Source: an uncultured Clostridia bacterium (GTDB lineage: Bacteria > Bacillota > Clostridia > Oscillospirales > Feifaniaceae). From it: 43,335 nucleotides of DNA. Shown here one piece after another: positions 16,901 to 24,689 of this stretch (position 1 is the first letter of the stretch; each line of letters opens with the position of its first letter). The position numbers and the translations under genes are program-made. The stretch is from positions 1-43,335 of the forward strand of contig CAJFTX010000020.1 of the NCBI GenBank assembly GCA_904420075.1, given 5' to 3'. The notes below the pieces were generated by a model. That model worked only from the letters and a program-made list of their open reading frames with translations, was not told the origin of the DNA and did not search any database.

Positions 16901-19900
16901 GAGGTCCTCGCTGTCGAGCGCCGCCTGGGACCAGCCGGCAAGCCCTCCGACCCGCTTCTCACCGGTGACGGAGAGCTCGGAGAGGTGCAGATTTTTCACA
17001 GTGGCGCCCCGGATCACGCCGAAGAAACCGACGTTCTCCGCGCCGCTGACGGAGAAGTTTTTGACCGTGTGTCCCTGCCCGTCGAAGACGCCTGTGAAGG
17101 GGTGCTCCGCCGTGCCGATGCCGGGGAAGTCCGCGCCCTCGAGATCGAGATCCCGGGTCAGCCGGTAGTTCTTGCCGAGCGCTTCTGCGTCCGCGCTCTC
17201 CGCGAGCGCGCGCAGCTCCTTGACCGAGTCGATCTCCACCCACTCGAGCTGCTCGCCCGCGAGGCTGTCCCAGCTCGGCCCCTGGAAGCGGTTCTCGGTC
17301 GTGCCCTCAAACCAGAGCAGCCGGTCGCCGTCCTGCACGGTGGCGAGCGAGGCGCTGACGTTTGAGAGCCGGTCGTTGATGGTGAACATCCAGCCGTCCG
17401 GCGCTTCCACAGCATAGCCGTTGATCGTGTGGATGTACCGGCCGAAGGAGGGGGTCGTCTCATAGGAGTAGGTGAGCAGCCCCGCCTGCATGGCGGCGTC
17501 CATCACGTCTATGACGCGGGTGTTGCCGCTGCTCTCAAGGGTGACCGAGACGGCCTCATCCTTCTGCGAGAAGGAGTAGTTCTCCCTGTCGTAGACCGCG
17601 AGCGCAACCTCCACCGTGATGGGGGAGGAGGGGAGCCCCTCCGGTACGGCGACCCCGATCAGATAGGGCAGGCCGCCGTTTTTCTCCGCGCTCTGCGCCC
17701 AGACGGGGCTGGCGCCGGAGAGCCGGATGAGAAAGTCCGTGCTCTGCATCTCCGCGAGCGTCTTTGCCGCGGCGTATTCGTCCGCCGGGGAGGCGGCGTT
17801 GTAGTAGCAGTTCACAAGCTCGGCCGAGAGGTCGGGCTGAAAGGCGGAGTCCGGCTTGCTGCCGCCGATAAAGCCGTGCCCCGCCTCGCCGGAGACGGTG
17901 ACCGTCCCCGCCGTGTAGCAGTTCTCGTAGCGGTTGCCCGAGTAGACCGAGCGCCCGGCGAATCCGCCGCTGTACTCCGCGGCGGAGACGTCGCCGAGTG
18001 CGAAGCAGTCGCGGATGGTGCCGCCGTAGCCGAGCCCCACAAAACCGCCCGCATAGCTGCTGACGGTATTTACCTCCATCGAGGTCCAGCAGCGCTCGAT
18101 CCGGCCGCCCGTCTCATTGGAGCCCACAAAGCCCGCGTGGCCGGTGGCGGTGCTGCTGTTCGACTGGAGCGTGCCGCCTTTGACATAGCTCTCCGTAATG
18201 ACGCCGTAATTCCGGCTGACCATGCCGCCGAGCACCGCGCCGGTGTCGGCGGTGATGTTGCAGCCCACGACGGCGCAGTTCTGGATGGTGCCGTAATTGC
18301 TGTGCGCGAGCACCGCGGCGTTGTCCGAGAAGAGGACGTTTGCCCCCTCGACGGTGAGGTCGTAGACCTGCCCGGTCGAGCCGATATAGGCGAAGAGCCC
18401 CGAGTCATAGTTGCTGAGGGTGAGGCCGGTGATCCTGTGGCCGTTGCCGTCCAGCACGCCGGTGAAGCGGTGCTGGTTGGTGCCGATCGACTTGGTGCGC
18501 GCCTCGTCGGCCGCGGAGAGATCGGAGAAATCGAGGTCCGCCGTCAGGTAGTACTTTTTGCCCCAGGCCTCCTCCTGTCTGTTCGTCTGCGGGTCGCCGT
18601 CCACCGGGAGATCCTCGACGTTTGCAAGCTCCATCCACTCCGCGGCGGAGGAGATGGGGACCCAGTCGCTGCGGTCCGGTTCGTCCGGATCGGTTCCGGG
18701 CAGCGACTCGGCGGTGTAGACCCCGTTTTCCGCGCCCGCATTGCGCTCATCGTTGCTGAGAGGGGACTCGGGGCTGTTTTTCGCGCTGTCGCCGGTGGCG
18801 TAGTACTCCTCCGAGAGCGCGATCACGCTGAAGACGTACCGCCCGCCCACGGCGAAGTAGTTGCGGCAGTCAACCATATTGGCCGCGCCGTCCGCGAGCC
18901 CGCTTGCCACATAGGAGGGGACCCCGCCGTCGTCCAGCCGGTAGATCAGTATGAGATAGCCGAAGGCGTCCTCCACATAGTCCCAGCAGGCAAATCCCTC
19001 CAGCCAGCGCAGGCCGGTGGCGGGGTTCAGCTGCTCGGTGTACCGGTAGCAGGCCGCGTCGTTTGCAAAGTCGATCATCGCGTAGGCGTCGTCCTCGGTC
19101 TGCGGCACCGTACCGCTCTCGTAGCCGCTGCCCTCGGCGGCGACCGGCGTCACGGTGAAGTAGTACCAGCTCGCGCCGTTTGCCTCGATGTCGGAGGTGA
19201 AGTCATAGGAGGTGCCGGTGACGCCGGTCACCGTCCGGATGGGGGAGAGGCCGTTCTCCGAACCGGAGGCCGTCTCGCGCGCCCAGTAGTCCCACAGCAC
19301 GACCGTGTAGCTCTCGGCGTGCGGCACCGCGCTCCAGCAGGCCTCCCCGGTGAGCAGACCCGTCGCGCTGTCCGCGCGCCACACGGCGTCCGCCACAGGG
19401 GCGAGCGGGCCGCCCTCCCCGCCGGAGGAGGCCTCCTGCCAGGAGAGGAGGGGATAGCCGCCCGCAGGTCCGCTCTTCCAGACGGCGGGCTCTCTGCCGC
19501 CGTTTAAGGTGTCGGCGAGCGCCGCGAGCGCCTCGCCGTCCACCCCGGTCGCGTTCGCGTCGGAGATAGAAATGGTGTTTAGATAGTAGATATTCGTCCG
19601 GTCATAGAACGAGCTGACCCGGCCGAAGGCCGCGCCCACATCCTTTGTGCCGGTGACCTCGCCCGTGCTGTAGGCATTTTCGATGTCGCCGCCCTGGTAG
19701 CCGAGGAGGCCGCCGACGGCCTCGGAGCCCGTGACCGCGCCGGTGTTGTAGAGGTCGCTGACCGCGCCGGAGATCGTGCCGATCACGCCGCCGACCTTCA
19801 CCTTGCCGGAGACCGCGCCGCTGTTTACGCAGCTGGAGACCGAGACCGAGCTGCCGAAGATCGACACGTTGCCGATCACGCCGCCCACATACTCCGCGTC

Positions 19901-20536
19901 CGGCGCGTCGATCGTCCCGCTGTTCGAGCACTGCCGGGCAAAGCCCCCGTTGTAGAGATAGCCCGCGACGCCGCCGACATACCTGGTGCCCCCTGTGACC
20001 GCCGCGCGGTTGTGACAGTTTAAAAACTCTGTATAATTTGCGTAGCCTGCAATACCACCGGTATAATTTGTATAGGAGCTGGAGCGGTTTCGGACCGCGC
20101 CCTCCACCGTGAGATTGCATATGGAGGCGTGCGCGCTGCTGTTGCCGTTTACATAGCCGAACAGTCCGGCGTAGGCGGAGTCGGTGTCCACCGACAGGCC
20201 GGTGACCGTGTGGCCGCCGCCGTCAAAGCTGCCCGCGAAGTAGTTGCCGGAGCTGTTTCCGATCGGCGTCCAGGCGGCGCCCCCGAGGTCGATGTCCGCC
20301 TCGAGCAGGACGGAGGCGGATTGCAGCCGCCCCGCGTTTACCTCCTGGGCAAACCAGAGGAGCTCCGCGCCGGTTGTAATGTGGTAGACGCCGCTCCCGT
20401 CCGGCGTGACGGGGGAGGCCGCACCCTCGAGCGGGGAGACGCCGGTCCCGGCGCCGTCCGCCGCGAAAGCTGAGACGGGCAGCAGCCCGATCAGCATGAC
20501 AAAGGCCAGAAACAGGGCCAAAAGTCGCTTGTTCAT
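13970..20536 (-). CDS. Secreted SLH-anchored protein with GLUG repeats and transcobalamin-like domains (2188 aa)
   Basis: A signal peptide (MNKRLLALFLAF..., cut after ...SAFA near 25) leads into GLUG-type beta repeats (about 40-350), recognisable as repeated VGG(V/L)xG and N/S.G.(V/I) units. A Fn3-like stretch follows (385-600), then GLUG repeats (640-960), a first DUF4430 domain (980-1080, GWMFTIND ... DRLLWFEG) and GLUG repeats (1110-1440). Next comes an alpha/alpha-toroid (about 1560-1845, YTDPDTAGAALAALA), a second DUF4430 domain (about 1870-1970, GWLYQVNGV ... DDILWFYTS), an acidic linker and three SLH repeats (2000-2188). SLH repeats bind pyruvylated wall polymer. Toroid plus DUF4430 is the domain order of intrinsic factor and transcobalamin. 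The gene lies behind a cobalamin riboswitch, so surface corrinoid binding is inferred. The start ATG has AAGGAGGG before it. Confidence 0.88.
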   Translation of the reverse strand: MNKRLLALFLAFVMLIGLLPVSAFAADGAGTGVSPLEGAASPVTPDGSGVYHITTGAELLWFAQEVNAGRLQSASVLLEADIDLGGAAWTPIGNSSGNYFAGSFDGGGHTVTGLSVDTDSAYAGLFGYVNGNSSAHASICNLTVEGAVRNRSSSYTNYTGGIAGYANYTEFLNCHNRAAVTGGTRYVGGVAGYLYNGGFARQCSNSGTIDAPDAEYVGGVIGNVSIFGSSVSVSSCVNSGAVSGKVKVGGVIGTISGAVSDLYNTGAVTGSEAVGGLLGYQGGDIENAYSTGEVTGTKDVGAAFGRVSSFYDRTNIYYLNTISISDANATGVDGEALAALADTLNGGREPAVWKSGPAGGYPLLSWQEASSGGEGGPLAPVADAVWRADSATGLLTGEACWSAVPHAESYTVVLWDYWARETASGSENGLSPIRTVTGVTGTSYDFTSDIEANGASWYYFTVTPVAAEGSGYESGTVPQTEDDAYAMIDFANDAACYRYTEQLNPATGLRWLEGFACWDYVEDAFGYLILIYRLDDGGVPSYVASGLADGAANMVDCRNYFAVGGRYVFSVIALSEEYYATGDSAKNSPESPLSNDERNAGAENGVYTAESLPGTDPDEPDRSDWVPISSAAEWMELANVEDLPVDGDPQTNRQEEAWGKKYYLTADLDFSDLSAADEARTKSIGTNQHRFTGVLDGNGHRITGLTLSNYDSGLFAYIGSTGQVYDLTVEGANVLFSDNAAVLAHSNYGTIQNCAVVGCNITADTGAVLGGMVSRNYGVITESYVKGGTLQSNSSTATGHAGFVGSNETGGRIERCWTSMEVNTVSSYAGGFVGLGYGGTIRDCFALGDVSAAEYSGGFAGRSVYSGNRYENCYTAGTVTVSGEAGHGFIGGSKPDSAFQPDLSAELVNCYYNAASPADEYAAAKTLAEMQSTDFLIRLSGASPVWAQSAEKNGGLPYLIGVAVPEGLPSSPITVEVALAVYDRENYSFSQKDEAVSVTLESSGNTRVIDVMDAAMQAGLLTYSYETTPSFGRYIHTINGYAVEAPDGWMFTINDRLSNVSASLATVQDGDRLLWFEGTTENRFQGPSWDSLAGEQLEWVEIDSVKELRALAESADAEALGKNYRLTRDLDLEGADFPGIGTAEHPFTGVFDGQGHTVKNFSVSGAENVGFFGVIRGATVKNLHLSELSVTGEKRVGGLAGWSQAALDSEDLAENVAGLIGNCTVAGEVTGGSRVGGLVGENSGAYDEDTLFSIDCSVDRCSASVAVSGSGDSVGGLVGENGGVITESAATGDVSAPSATSVGGLVGDSTGDIYDSHAEGDVSGYGTVGGFAGYSSGIVKRCYSLGAVSGTENAGSFAGSISAAETTVGAGELTITGSSSAGYNGGFAGRLHGQITGTPNQITVKESYGNCMQPGGSTLPVVGNSVDFQGDAQKEVLREMTLSTPDAVSEKLYELFGVNLKGSESLAAEAEKYLDTLFVPNTTEVGATLSLLREGETAGEGITLAFATDSTYLSGGDTLSLAATNDTEGALRLSVTLAFSDGRTAYRKPVTVLLQAPAGTADSLMDAIAATLTESSDSWTAMDMAVYGTLPGKTHVTTPAARQNALNRIITSAAGDSASASDRARFEITLRALGIDSRQLYPVNSNTPFSNAAELSRMDLTAGGYYAAPWLLLADLQGNLQLSAAQRQELIALLREHVGDGLFGYEYGGVTYTDPDTAGAALAALARFQDSDPGAKEVVDAILAALPGALNSNGSLGNANADAMVITGLLALGRDPAELRSEESGASLVDGLLSWANAEGDAFQYPNFLTGAREDNALATEQGFRALVALEKFDGGTPYNIYDFSQNTVVPGRATGSGEVTPPEEPDTDKTIQVTFTLKTDSELWIPTTTLTVKEGSTVYHAFTQAIRSAGDMSATGAESGYVTSITKNGVTLSEFDKGENSGWLYQVNGVTPNIGLTSYTLSDGDDILWFYTSDWTDEPGFGDGDDSDDDDDDTDDDKPEKLPFTDVEGHWAEDAIRYVYEHGLMNGMEANLFLPDGEMTRAMLVTTLYRMEGSPKPGPDNPFTDVNRDAWYTDAVLWASENGIVNGVDEDLFAPDASITREQLATMLLRYAEYKSYNTSGRSDLSDFTDADQIGGWAKEALSWANAAGLIYGRSENTIAPQGTATRAEIATILMRFLESVAPGDAQ

Positions 20537-20616
20537 GGAAAAACCCTCCTTATTTTGTCAAAGCGTTCTATCTCAAAGGCCCGAAGTCCCCAATCTGAGC
20601 CTGTAGAAAATGAGAA

Positions 20617-20657
20617 ACGGGCGCGCCATTTTGCACACGACAAAATGACGCACCCGT
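20617..20657 (-). other. Long hairpin in the leader of the SLH protein gene
   Basis: A 17-position stem with two mismatches is formed by ACGGGCGCGCCATTTTG and CAAAATGACGCACCCGT around a 7-base loop. It lies between the riboswitch terminator and the start codon. On the minus strand it is followed by a T-rich stretch, so it could be a second weak terminator or a folding element of the leader. Confidence 0.5.
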
Positions 20658-20670
20658 ATTTGTGCGTTCC

Positions 20671-20694
20671 AAAAAGGGAAGATGCAAGTCTTCC
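20671..20694 (-). terminator. Attenuator-type terminator downstream of the cobalamin riboswitch
   Basis: On the minus strand GGAAGA (20694-20689) and TCTTCC (20682-20677) form a hairpin followed by CTTTTT. It lies 30-50 bases after the riboswitch core and about 135 bases before the start codon. This is where an expression platform that stops transcription when cobalamin is bound would be expected. A second small hairpin, GGAGAA-GCGA-TTCTCC (20706-20721), lies between it and the aptamer. Confidence 0.65.
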
Positions 20695-20721
20695 GATTTG
20701 CGCTGGGGAGAATCGCTTCTC

Positions 20722-20905
20722 CTGCGTCCGTCTCCTACCTTCCCATGGTCCAACAAGATGGTCCACAGTGGCGGCCTTTCGGCCAGACCCATTTCTGAGC
20801 TTTGGAGCGGCCTCGCGCTTACGGCGCCGGCAACATGGGGACTCTCACCCCGTTCCATCTACATCGCCGCCTGGTCCGAGGGACCGTTACGGCGGCGATG
20901 GCAAA
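20722..20905 (-). promoter_or_regulatory. Cobalamin (B12) riboswitch
   Basis: Reading the minus strand from 20905, a GC-rich stem CATCGCCGCC ... GGCGGCGATG leads into the conserved core. GGAA-CGGGGTGAGAGTCCCC corresponds to the GGGAA...GGUGNNAAUCC segment. CGCCGTAAGCG follows, then GCCGCCACTG and CATGGGAAGG, which match the invariant GCCACUG and GGGAAGG elements. The B12-box position reads GTAGGAGACGGACG, a shortened variant of AGYCAGGAGACCUGCC. These elements occur in the right order and spacing. The element lies upstream of the SLH/DUF4430 gene and is followed by a terminator hairpin, so cobalamin should turn that gene off. The exact aptamer subclass (adenosyl- or methyl/hydroxo-type) cannot be decided by eye. 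Confidence 0.88.
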
Positions 20906-20917
20906 TTCCCACACTTG

Positions 20918-20945
20918 ATTTTATTCTAAAGAAACAGTACCACAA
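20918..20945 (-). promoter_or_regulatory. Candidate promoter for the riboswitch transcript
   Basis: On the minus strand TTGTGG (20945-20940), a 16-base spacer and TAAAAT (20923-20918) would start RNA near 20910, exactly at the beginning of the riboswitch. Confidence 0.45.
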
Positions 20946-21014
20946 CCTGTCCGCTATTTCAATGATTTTTCACAGGAGTTTTAAAATTTTTGAAAATTTT
21001 TTCTTGATGGTTAA

Positions 21015-21074
21015 GCTGTTTTTGCTCTGTTTGCGAGCAAGGTGCTCGCACTCTGAGTACAGACAGAAAACAGC
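21015..21074. other. 60-base compound hairpin upstream of a small gene
   Basis: GCTGTTTT (21015-21022) pairs with AAAACAGC (21067-21074). Inside it CTGT pairs with ACAG, and TGCGAGC (21032-21038) pairs with GCTCGCA (21044-21050). There is no T-run on either strand, so it is not a plain terminator. It could be the 5' leader of the gene at 21180 or a small RNA. Confidence 0.5.
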
Positions 21075-21109
21075 ATAACTAGTAAAATACCTTTGGAGGA
21101 ATTTCTCTT

Positions 21110-21127
21110 ATGGCTGACCGGTTATAG
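21110..21127 (+). other. Possible five-codon leader ORF (MADRL)
   Basis: GGAGGA (21095-21100) stands nine bases before ATG 21110, and the frame closes after five codons with TAG at 21125-21127. A hairpin follows (TTTTTCAT 21130-21137 / ATGAAAAA 21155-21162), ending just before the ribosome-binding site of the gene at 21180. The layout resembles a translated leader, but so short a frame may be chance. Confidence 0.25.
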
Positions 21128-21179
21128 ATTTTTTCATTTAGAGTTTATCGTCTGATGAAAAATTGGAGGAGAGAAAAAG

Positions 21180-21551
21180 ATGAAAAATCAGATGGAGGAG
21201 ATACAAAGACTCACCGTGTGGATCGGGGAGAATACGGACGTCTGGAGAAAGGTCTGCGGTGCGGAGGGGAGAAAGACCAAATTCGAGGAGCATTTGCGGA
21301 CCATAAAGCTGCTCTGTGAAAGCGAGTTCTACCAGCTGGCGTTTGCCTATCTCTACCGGCAGGCGCTCTCCAGAACCTATGTGAGGGAGGGGATTCTCCT
21401 CTTTTGCATGGATAAATTTGTAAAAAAGAGTGAAGAAAGAGAATACGAATTGTTTTCAGAACTGATTTTATACCTGGAGGAGTGTAAGAGAAGATTGGAC
21501 GGGAGAAGTTCGGGGCGCACTTCTTGTAAAATAGGGGGAGGGATGATATAA
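21180..21551 (+). CDS. Small protein of unknown function (123 aa)
   Basis: The product is mostly helical, charged and rich in Glu and Arg, with no signal peptide, membrane segment or recognised motif. A central stretch (KLLCESEFYQLAFAYLYRQA) looks like an amphipathic helix. The start ATG 21180 follows GGAGGAG at good spacing, and the codon bias is moderate, which supports a real gene. It ends 34 bases before typA, and the typA promoter overlaps its last codons. It has an unusually structured upstream region. No function is proposed. Confidence 0.75.
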   Translation: MKNQMEEIQRLTVWIGENTDVWRKVCGAEGRKTKFEEHLRTIKLLCESEFYQLAFAYLYRQALSRTYVREGILLFCMDKFVKKSEEREYELFSELILYLEECKRRLDGRSSGRTSCKIGGGMI

Positions 21552-21552
21552 T
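21524..21552 (+). promoter_or_regulatory. Promoter for typA
   Basis: TTGTAA (21524-21529), a 17-base spacer and a perfect TATAAT (21547-21552). The -10 box overlaps the stop codon of the preceding gene. RNA would start near 21559, about 27 bases before the typA start. Confidence 0.7.
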
Positions 21553-21585
21553 ATCTAATTTGTAAAGGAAAAGTTGGAGGCGACT

Positions 21586-23409
21586 ATGTTAAATCAGGAT
21601 ATGATTCGCAATATTGCGATTATCGCGCACGTCGACCACGGGAAGACCACCCTCATCGACTCGATGCTCCGCCAGAGCGGCACCTTCCGGGAGGGCGAGG
21701 TGGTCGAGGAGCGGGTGATGGACTCGAATGACCTCGAGCGGGAGCGCGGCATCACCATCTTGGCGAAGAACACCTCGCTGCACTACGAGGGATATAAGAT
21801 CAACATTGTGGACACCCCGGGCCACGCCGACTTCGGCGGCGAGGTGGAGCGGGCGCTCTCGCTGGTGGACGGCGTCGTGCTGCTGGTGGACGCGGTCGAG
21901 GGCTGCATGCCGCAGACCCGCTTTGTGCTGAAGAAGGCGCTCGCGGTCGGCTGCGTGCCGATCATCGCGGTCAACAAGGCGGACCGCGAGGGCGCGCGCC
22001 CGGTCGAGGTGGTGGACGAGGTGCTCGAGCTCTTCATGGACCTCGGCGCGACGGACGAGCAGCTCGACTCCCCGGTCATCTACGTCTCCGGGCGGGACGG
22101 CTGGGCGAACTTCGCCTTTGAGGACCAGCAGGGGACTTTGAAGCCGCTTTTAGACCTCATTGTGAACACCATCCCTGCGCCGAAGGGGGACAGAGAGGCT
22201 CCCTTCCGGATGCTCAACTCCAACATCGACTACGACGCGTTCACCGGGCGGATCGCGGTCGGCAAGGTGGAGCGCGGGAGCGTCAAGGTGGGGGACCAGG
22301 TCGCCGTCTGTCACGAGGACGGCAGCTCGACCAAGGTGAGAATCTCCACCCTCTACGTCTTTGAGGGCCTCGGCCGCCAGAAGGTGGAGGAGGCGGGCGC
22401 GGGCGAGATCGTCGCGATCTCCGGCCTCGGGAATATCGAGATCGGTGAGACGGTCTGCGCCGCCGACTGTATCGACCCGCTGCCCTTTGTCAAGATCGAC
22501 GAGCCGGTGCTCTCGATGAACTTCATGGTCAACAACTCACCGAAGGCCGGGAGCGAGGGCAAATTTGTCACCTCCCGCCAGATCCGCGACCGGCTGTTCC
22601 GCGAGCTCGAGAGCAACGTCGCCCTCCGGGTGGAGGAGACCGACTCGGCCGACACCTACAAGGTCTCCGGCCGCGGCGAGCTCCACCTCTCGGTGCTGAT
22701 CGAGAACATGCGCCGCGAGGGCTATGAGTTTATGGTGGGCAAGCCCTCGGTCATCACCAAGGAGATAGACGGCGTGCTGTGCGAGCCGTATGAGACGCTG
22801 ACGGTGGACGTGCCGGAGGACTGCTCCGGCGCCGTCATCGAGAAGATCGCGCAGCGCAAGGGCGAGATGATCAATATGGCCCCGGCGCCCGGCGGCTTTA
22901 CAAGACTCGAGTTTGAGATTCCCTCCCGCGGGCTGATCGGATATCGCGGCGAGCTTTTGACCGACACCAAGGGCAACGGCATCATGAACACCCTCTTCCT
23001 CGGCTACCGGCCGTATAAGGGGGAGATTGCGAGCCGCCAGCGCGGGTCGCTCGTCGCCTGGGAGGACGGCGAGAGCATCACCTATGGGCTCTACAACGCG
23101 CAGGAGCGCGGCACCCTCTTTATCGGACCGGGCGTGCGGGTCTACGAGGGGATGGTCGTCGGCGAGAACAGCCGCGGGGATGATATCACGGTCAACGTCT
23201 GCAAGCGCAAGCAGCTGACCAACACCCGCGCCTCCGGCTCGGACGACGCGCTGCGTCTCGTCCCGCCGAAGCAGATGAGCCTCGAGCAGTGCATCGACTT
23301 CATCGCGGACGACGAGCTCGTCGAGGTGACGCCGGAGAATCTGCGGATTCGCAAGAAGATTTTAAAGACCGATCTGCGGATGAAAGAGGCCTCCAAAAAG
23401 AAGAAATAA
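21586..23409 (+). CDS. typA: Ribosome-associated GTPase TypA/BipA
   Basis: TypA is a translational GTPase of the EF-G/LepA superfamily that assists 50S assembly and growth under stress or cold. The 607-residue length is normal. G motifs are intact: AHVDHGKTT at 14-22, ERGIT at 53-57, DTPGHADF at 76-83 and NKAD at 130-133. The BipA-type C-terminal domain is seen in [10 protein letters not shown] and the late [18 protein letters not shown]. The start is ATG 21586 after TTGGAGG; TTG 21574 is in frame but lies within that ribosome-binding site. It has its own promoter and a strong terminator, so it is probably monocistronic. Confidence 0.97.
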   Translation: MLNQDMIRNIAIIAHVDHGKTTLIDSMLRQSGTFREGEVVEERVMDSNDLERERGITILAKNTSLHYEGYKINIVDTPGHADFGGEVERALSLVDGVVLLVDAVEGCMPQTRFVLKKALAVGCVPIIAVNKADREGARPVEVVDEVLELFMDLGATDEQLDSPVIYVSGRDGWANFAFEDQQGTLKPLLDLIVNTIPAPKGDREAPFRMLNSNIDYDAFTGRIAVGKVERGSVKVGDQVAVCHEDGSSTKVRISTLYVFEGLGRQKVEEAGAGEIVAISGLGNIEIGETVCAADCIDPLPFVKIDEPVLSMNFMVNNSPKAGSEGKFVTSRQIRDRLFRELESNVALRVEETDSADTYKVSGRGELHLSVLIENMRREGYEFMVGKPSVITKEIDGVLCEPYETLTVDVPEDCSGAVIEKIAQRKGEMINMAPAPGGFTRLEFEIPSRGLIGYRGELLTDTKGNGIMNTLFLGYRPYKGEIASRQRGSLVAWEDGESITYGLYNAQERGTLFIGPGVRVYEGMVVGENSRGDDITVNVCKRKQLTNTRASGSDDALRLVPPKQMSLEQCIDFIADDELVEVTPENLRIRKKILKTDLRMKEASKKKK

Positions 23410-23415
23410 GAGAGA

Positions 23416-23453
23416 AAAGCCGCGGAAGAAGCAACTGCTTCCTCCGCGGCTTT
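23416..23453 (+). terminator. Intrinsic terminator after typA
   Basis: The arms AAAGCCGCGGA (23416-23426) and TCCGCGGCTTT (23443-23453) pair fully, with an inner GAAGC / GCTTC stem beyond a single mismatch and an AACT loop. A T-rich tail follows. The element starts six bases after the typA stop. Confidence 0.9.
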
Positions 23454-23726
23454 GTGATTTTAGGGAATACCGGAGCGAGGGCTATTTTGTCACGGCGCCC
23501 TTTGATCGGTCCTCACCGACAAAGGGCGCCGCTCCCGCTTGCGGCATGTGTTCCCGGCGTCGGCCGGCCTGGGCGTGTACCCGTAACATCTGCGGACGCG
23601 CTGCGTTTGCAGACGAAAGCCCGGACGCTCCGGAACCGCCTGCCCGCGCGGGAAGAGACCGGCGCTCCAGGGGGCATTTCTATTCCGCGCGGCAGTGTTT
23701 GGCTCTCTGTATGCCGGCCGAGGGGA
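23454..23726. other. GC-rich gene-free spacer with a long hairpin
   Basis: This gap lies between the typA terminator and the stop of the minus-strand methyltransferase. It holds a strong inverted repeat, CGGCGCCCTTT (23493-23503) with AAAGGGCGCCG (23521-23531), plus an inner CGGT / ACCG pair and a CCTC loop. There is no T-run on either side, so it does not look like a normal terminator. No believable gene is seen in the rest. Confidence 0.5.
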
Positions 23727-24671
23727 TCACGCATCCTGAGCGGGGATCTCGCCGATCGCGAGCAGATTGTCCTTTCCCATACCGCAGACGGAGGGCTGAG
23801 AGTCGTACCGGTAGCAGAAATCCAAAAAGTCCGCGCGCTGCTCCGGGTCGCCCATCAGCTTGCGCAGCAGCTCGTTTGGAATGGTTCTCGCGTACGCCCC
23901 GGGACCGGCCAACCGGACGTCCCGCACGCCGTGCGCCTCCAGCACCTCCGCGAGCTCCTCCGGGAGAAAGGCGTAGGTGATACACCACGGCGTACCGCCG
24001 CGCTCATACTCCGCGATCTCCTGCTCGCCGCCCATGACCCCCTCGGCGAGCAGTTTCTCCGCGGCGCTCCGGTCAAAGGAGAAGCCGCGCACGGCGTTCT
24101 CGCGGTTTTGGAGACACCACTGTACAAAGGAATCCTCAGAGTCCGGGTCGAGGATGAACTGGTTTTTTTGCAGCGGATTTGCGAGGTAGGGGAGAGCGCC
24201 GAGACGGCTGGTCACGCTCAGCAGAATCCGTTTCTTTGCGATGCGCACCAGCTCGCCGATCACCTGATTCTGATTGGGATAGGTGTAGGACACCGGCGCG
24301 TCGAAGGAGAGCACCAGATCAAACGAGCGGTCCGCATAGGCGCTGAGATCCTCGAGCGCCCCCTTCACAAAGGTGATGTTCTCGAGAACGCCCGCCTCTT
24401 TGGCGAGCTTTTGCGCCTTGTCGAGCATCGGCTGCGAGATGTCAAAGTGGGTGACCTTATATCCAAGTTTTGCGAGTGGAATGGAGAACCGGCCGCAGCC
24501 TGCGCCGCCGTCAAACACTGTTCGGACGCCCTCCAGATGCTCCAGAATGGCGCGTTCGATATGCGCCTTTTGGACGATGTCGTCGATGAAGAGCTGCTCG
24601 CGACGGCTCTCAACCTCCCCCTTGTCGGGGAGATTCCACATGCGCTCTGAAATTTTTCTGCTGTAATCCAT
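23727..24671 (-). CDS. Class I SAM-dependent methyltransferase, substrate unknown
   Basis: The 314-residue protein has a Rossmann-type methyltransferase core: motif I VFDGGAGCGRFS near 51-62, an acidic loop THFDIS near 75-80, and VKGALEDL then SFDLVLSFDAP further on. The C-terminal third (about 200-314) is not typical of ubiquinone-type methylases and may set the substrate. The start ATG 24671 has AAGGAG upstream, and it begins 18 bases after the stop of an ABC-2 ATPase, so it is the last gene of that operon. A small-molecule product or antibiotic handled by the transporter is one possible substrate, but nothing here identifies it. Confidence 0.88.
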   Translation of the reverse strand: MDYSRKISERMWNLPDKGEVESRREQLFIDDIVQKAHIERAILEHLEGVRTVFDGGAGCGRFSIPLAKLGYKVTHFDISQPMLDKAQKLAKEAGVLENITFVKGALEDLSAYADRSFDLVLSFDAPVSYTYPNQNQVIGELVRIAKKRILLSVTSRLGALPYLANPLQKNQFILDPDSEDSFVQWCLQNRENAVRGFSFDRSAAEKLLAEGVMGGEQEIAEYERGGTPWCITYAFLPEELAEVLEAHGVRDVRLAGPGAYARTIPNELLRKLMGDPEQRADFLDFCYRYDSQPSVCGMGKDNLLAIGEIPAQDA

Positions 24672-24689
24672 ATTGTCTTACTCCTTTAC

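Noticed and set aside
17429-19507. A 692-codon open frame on the plus strand
   Set aside because: It is antisense to the SLH/GLUG protein and is explained by its repetitive GC-rich codons. It has no ribosome-binding site or domain.
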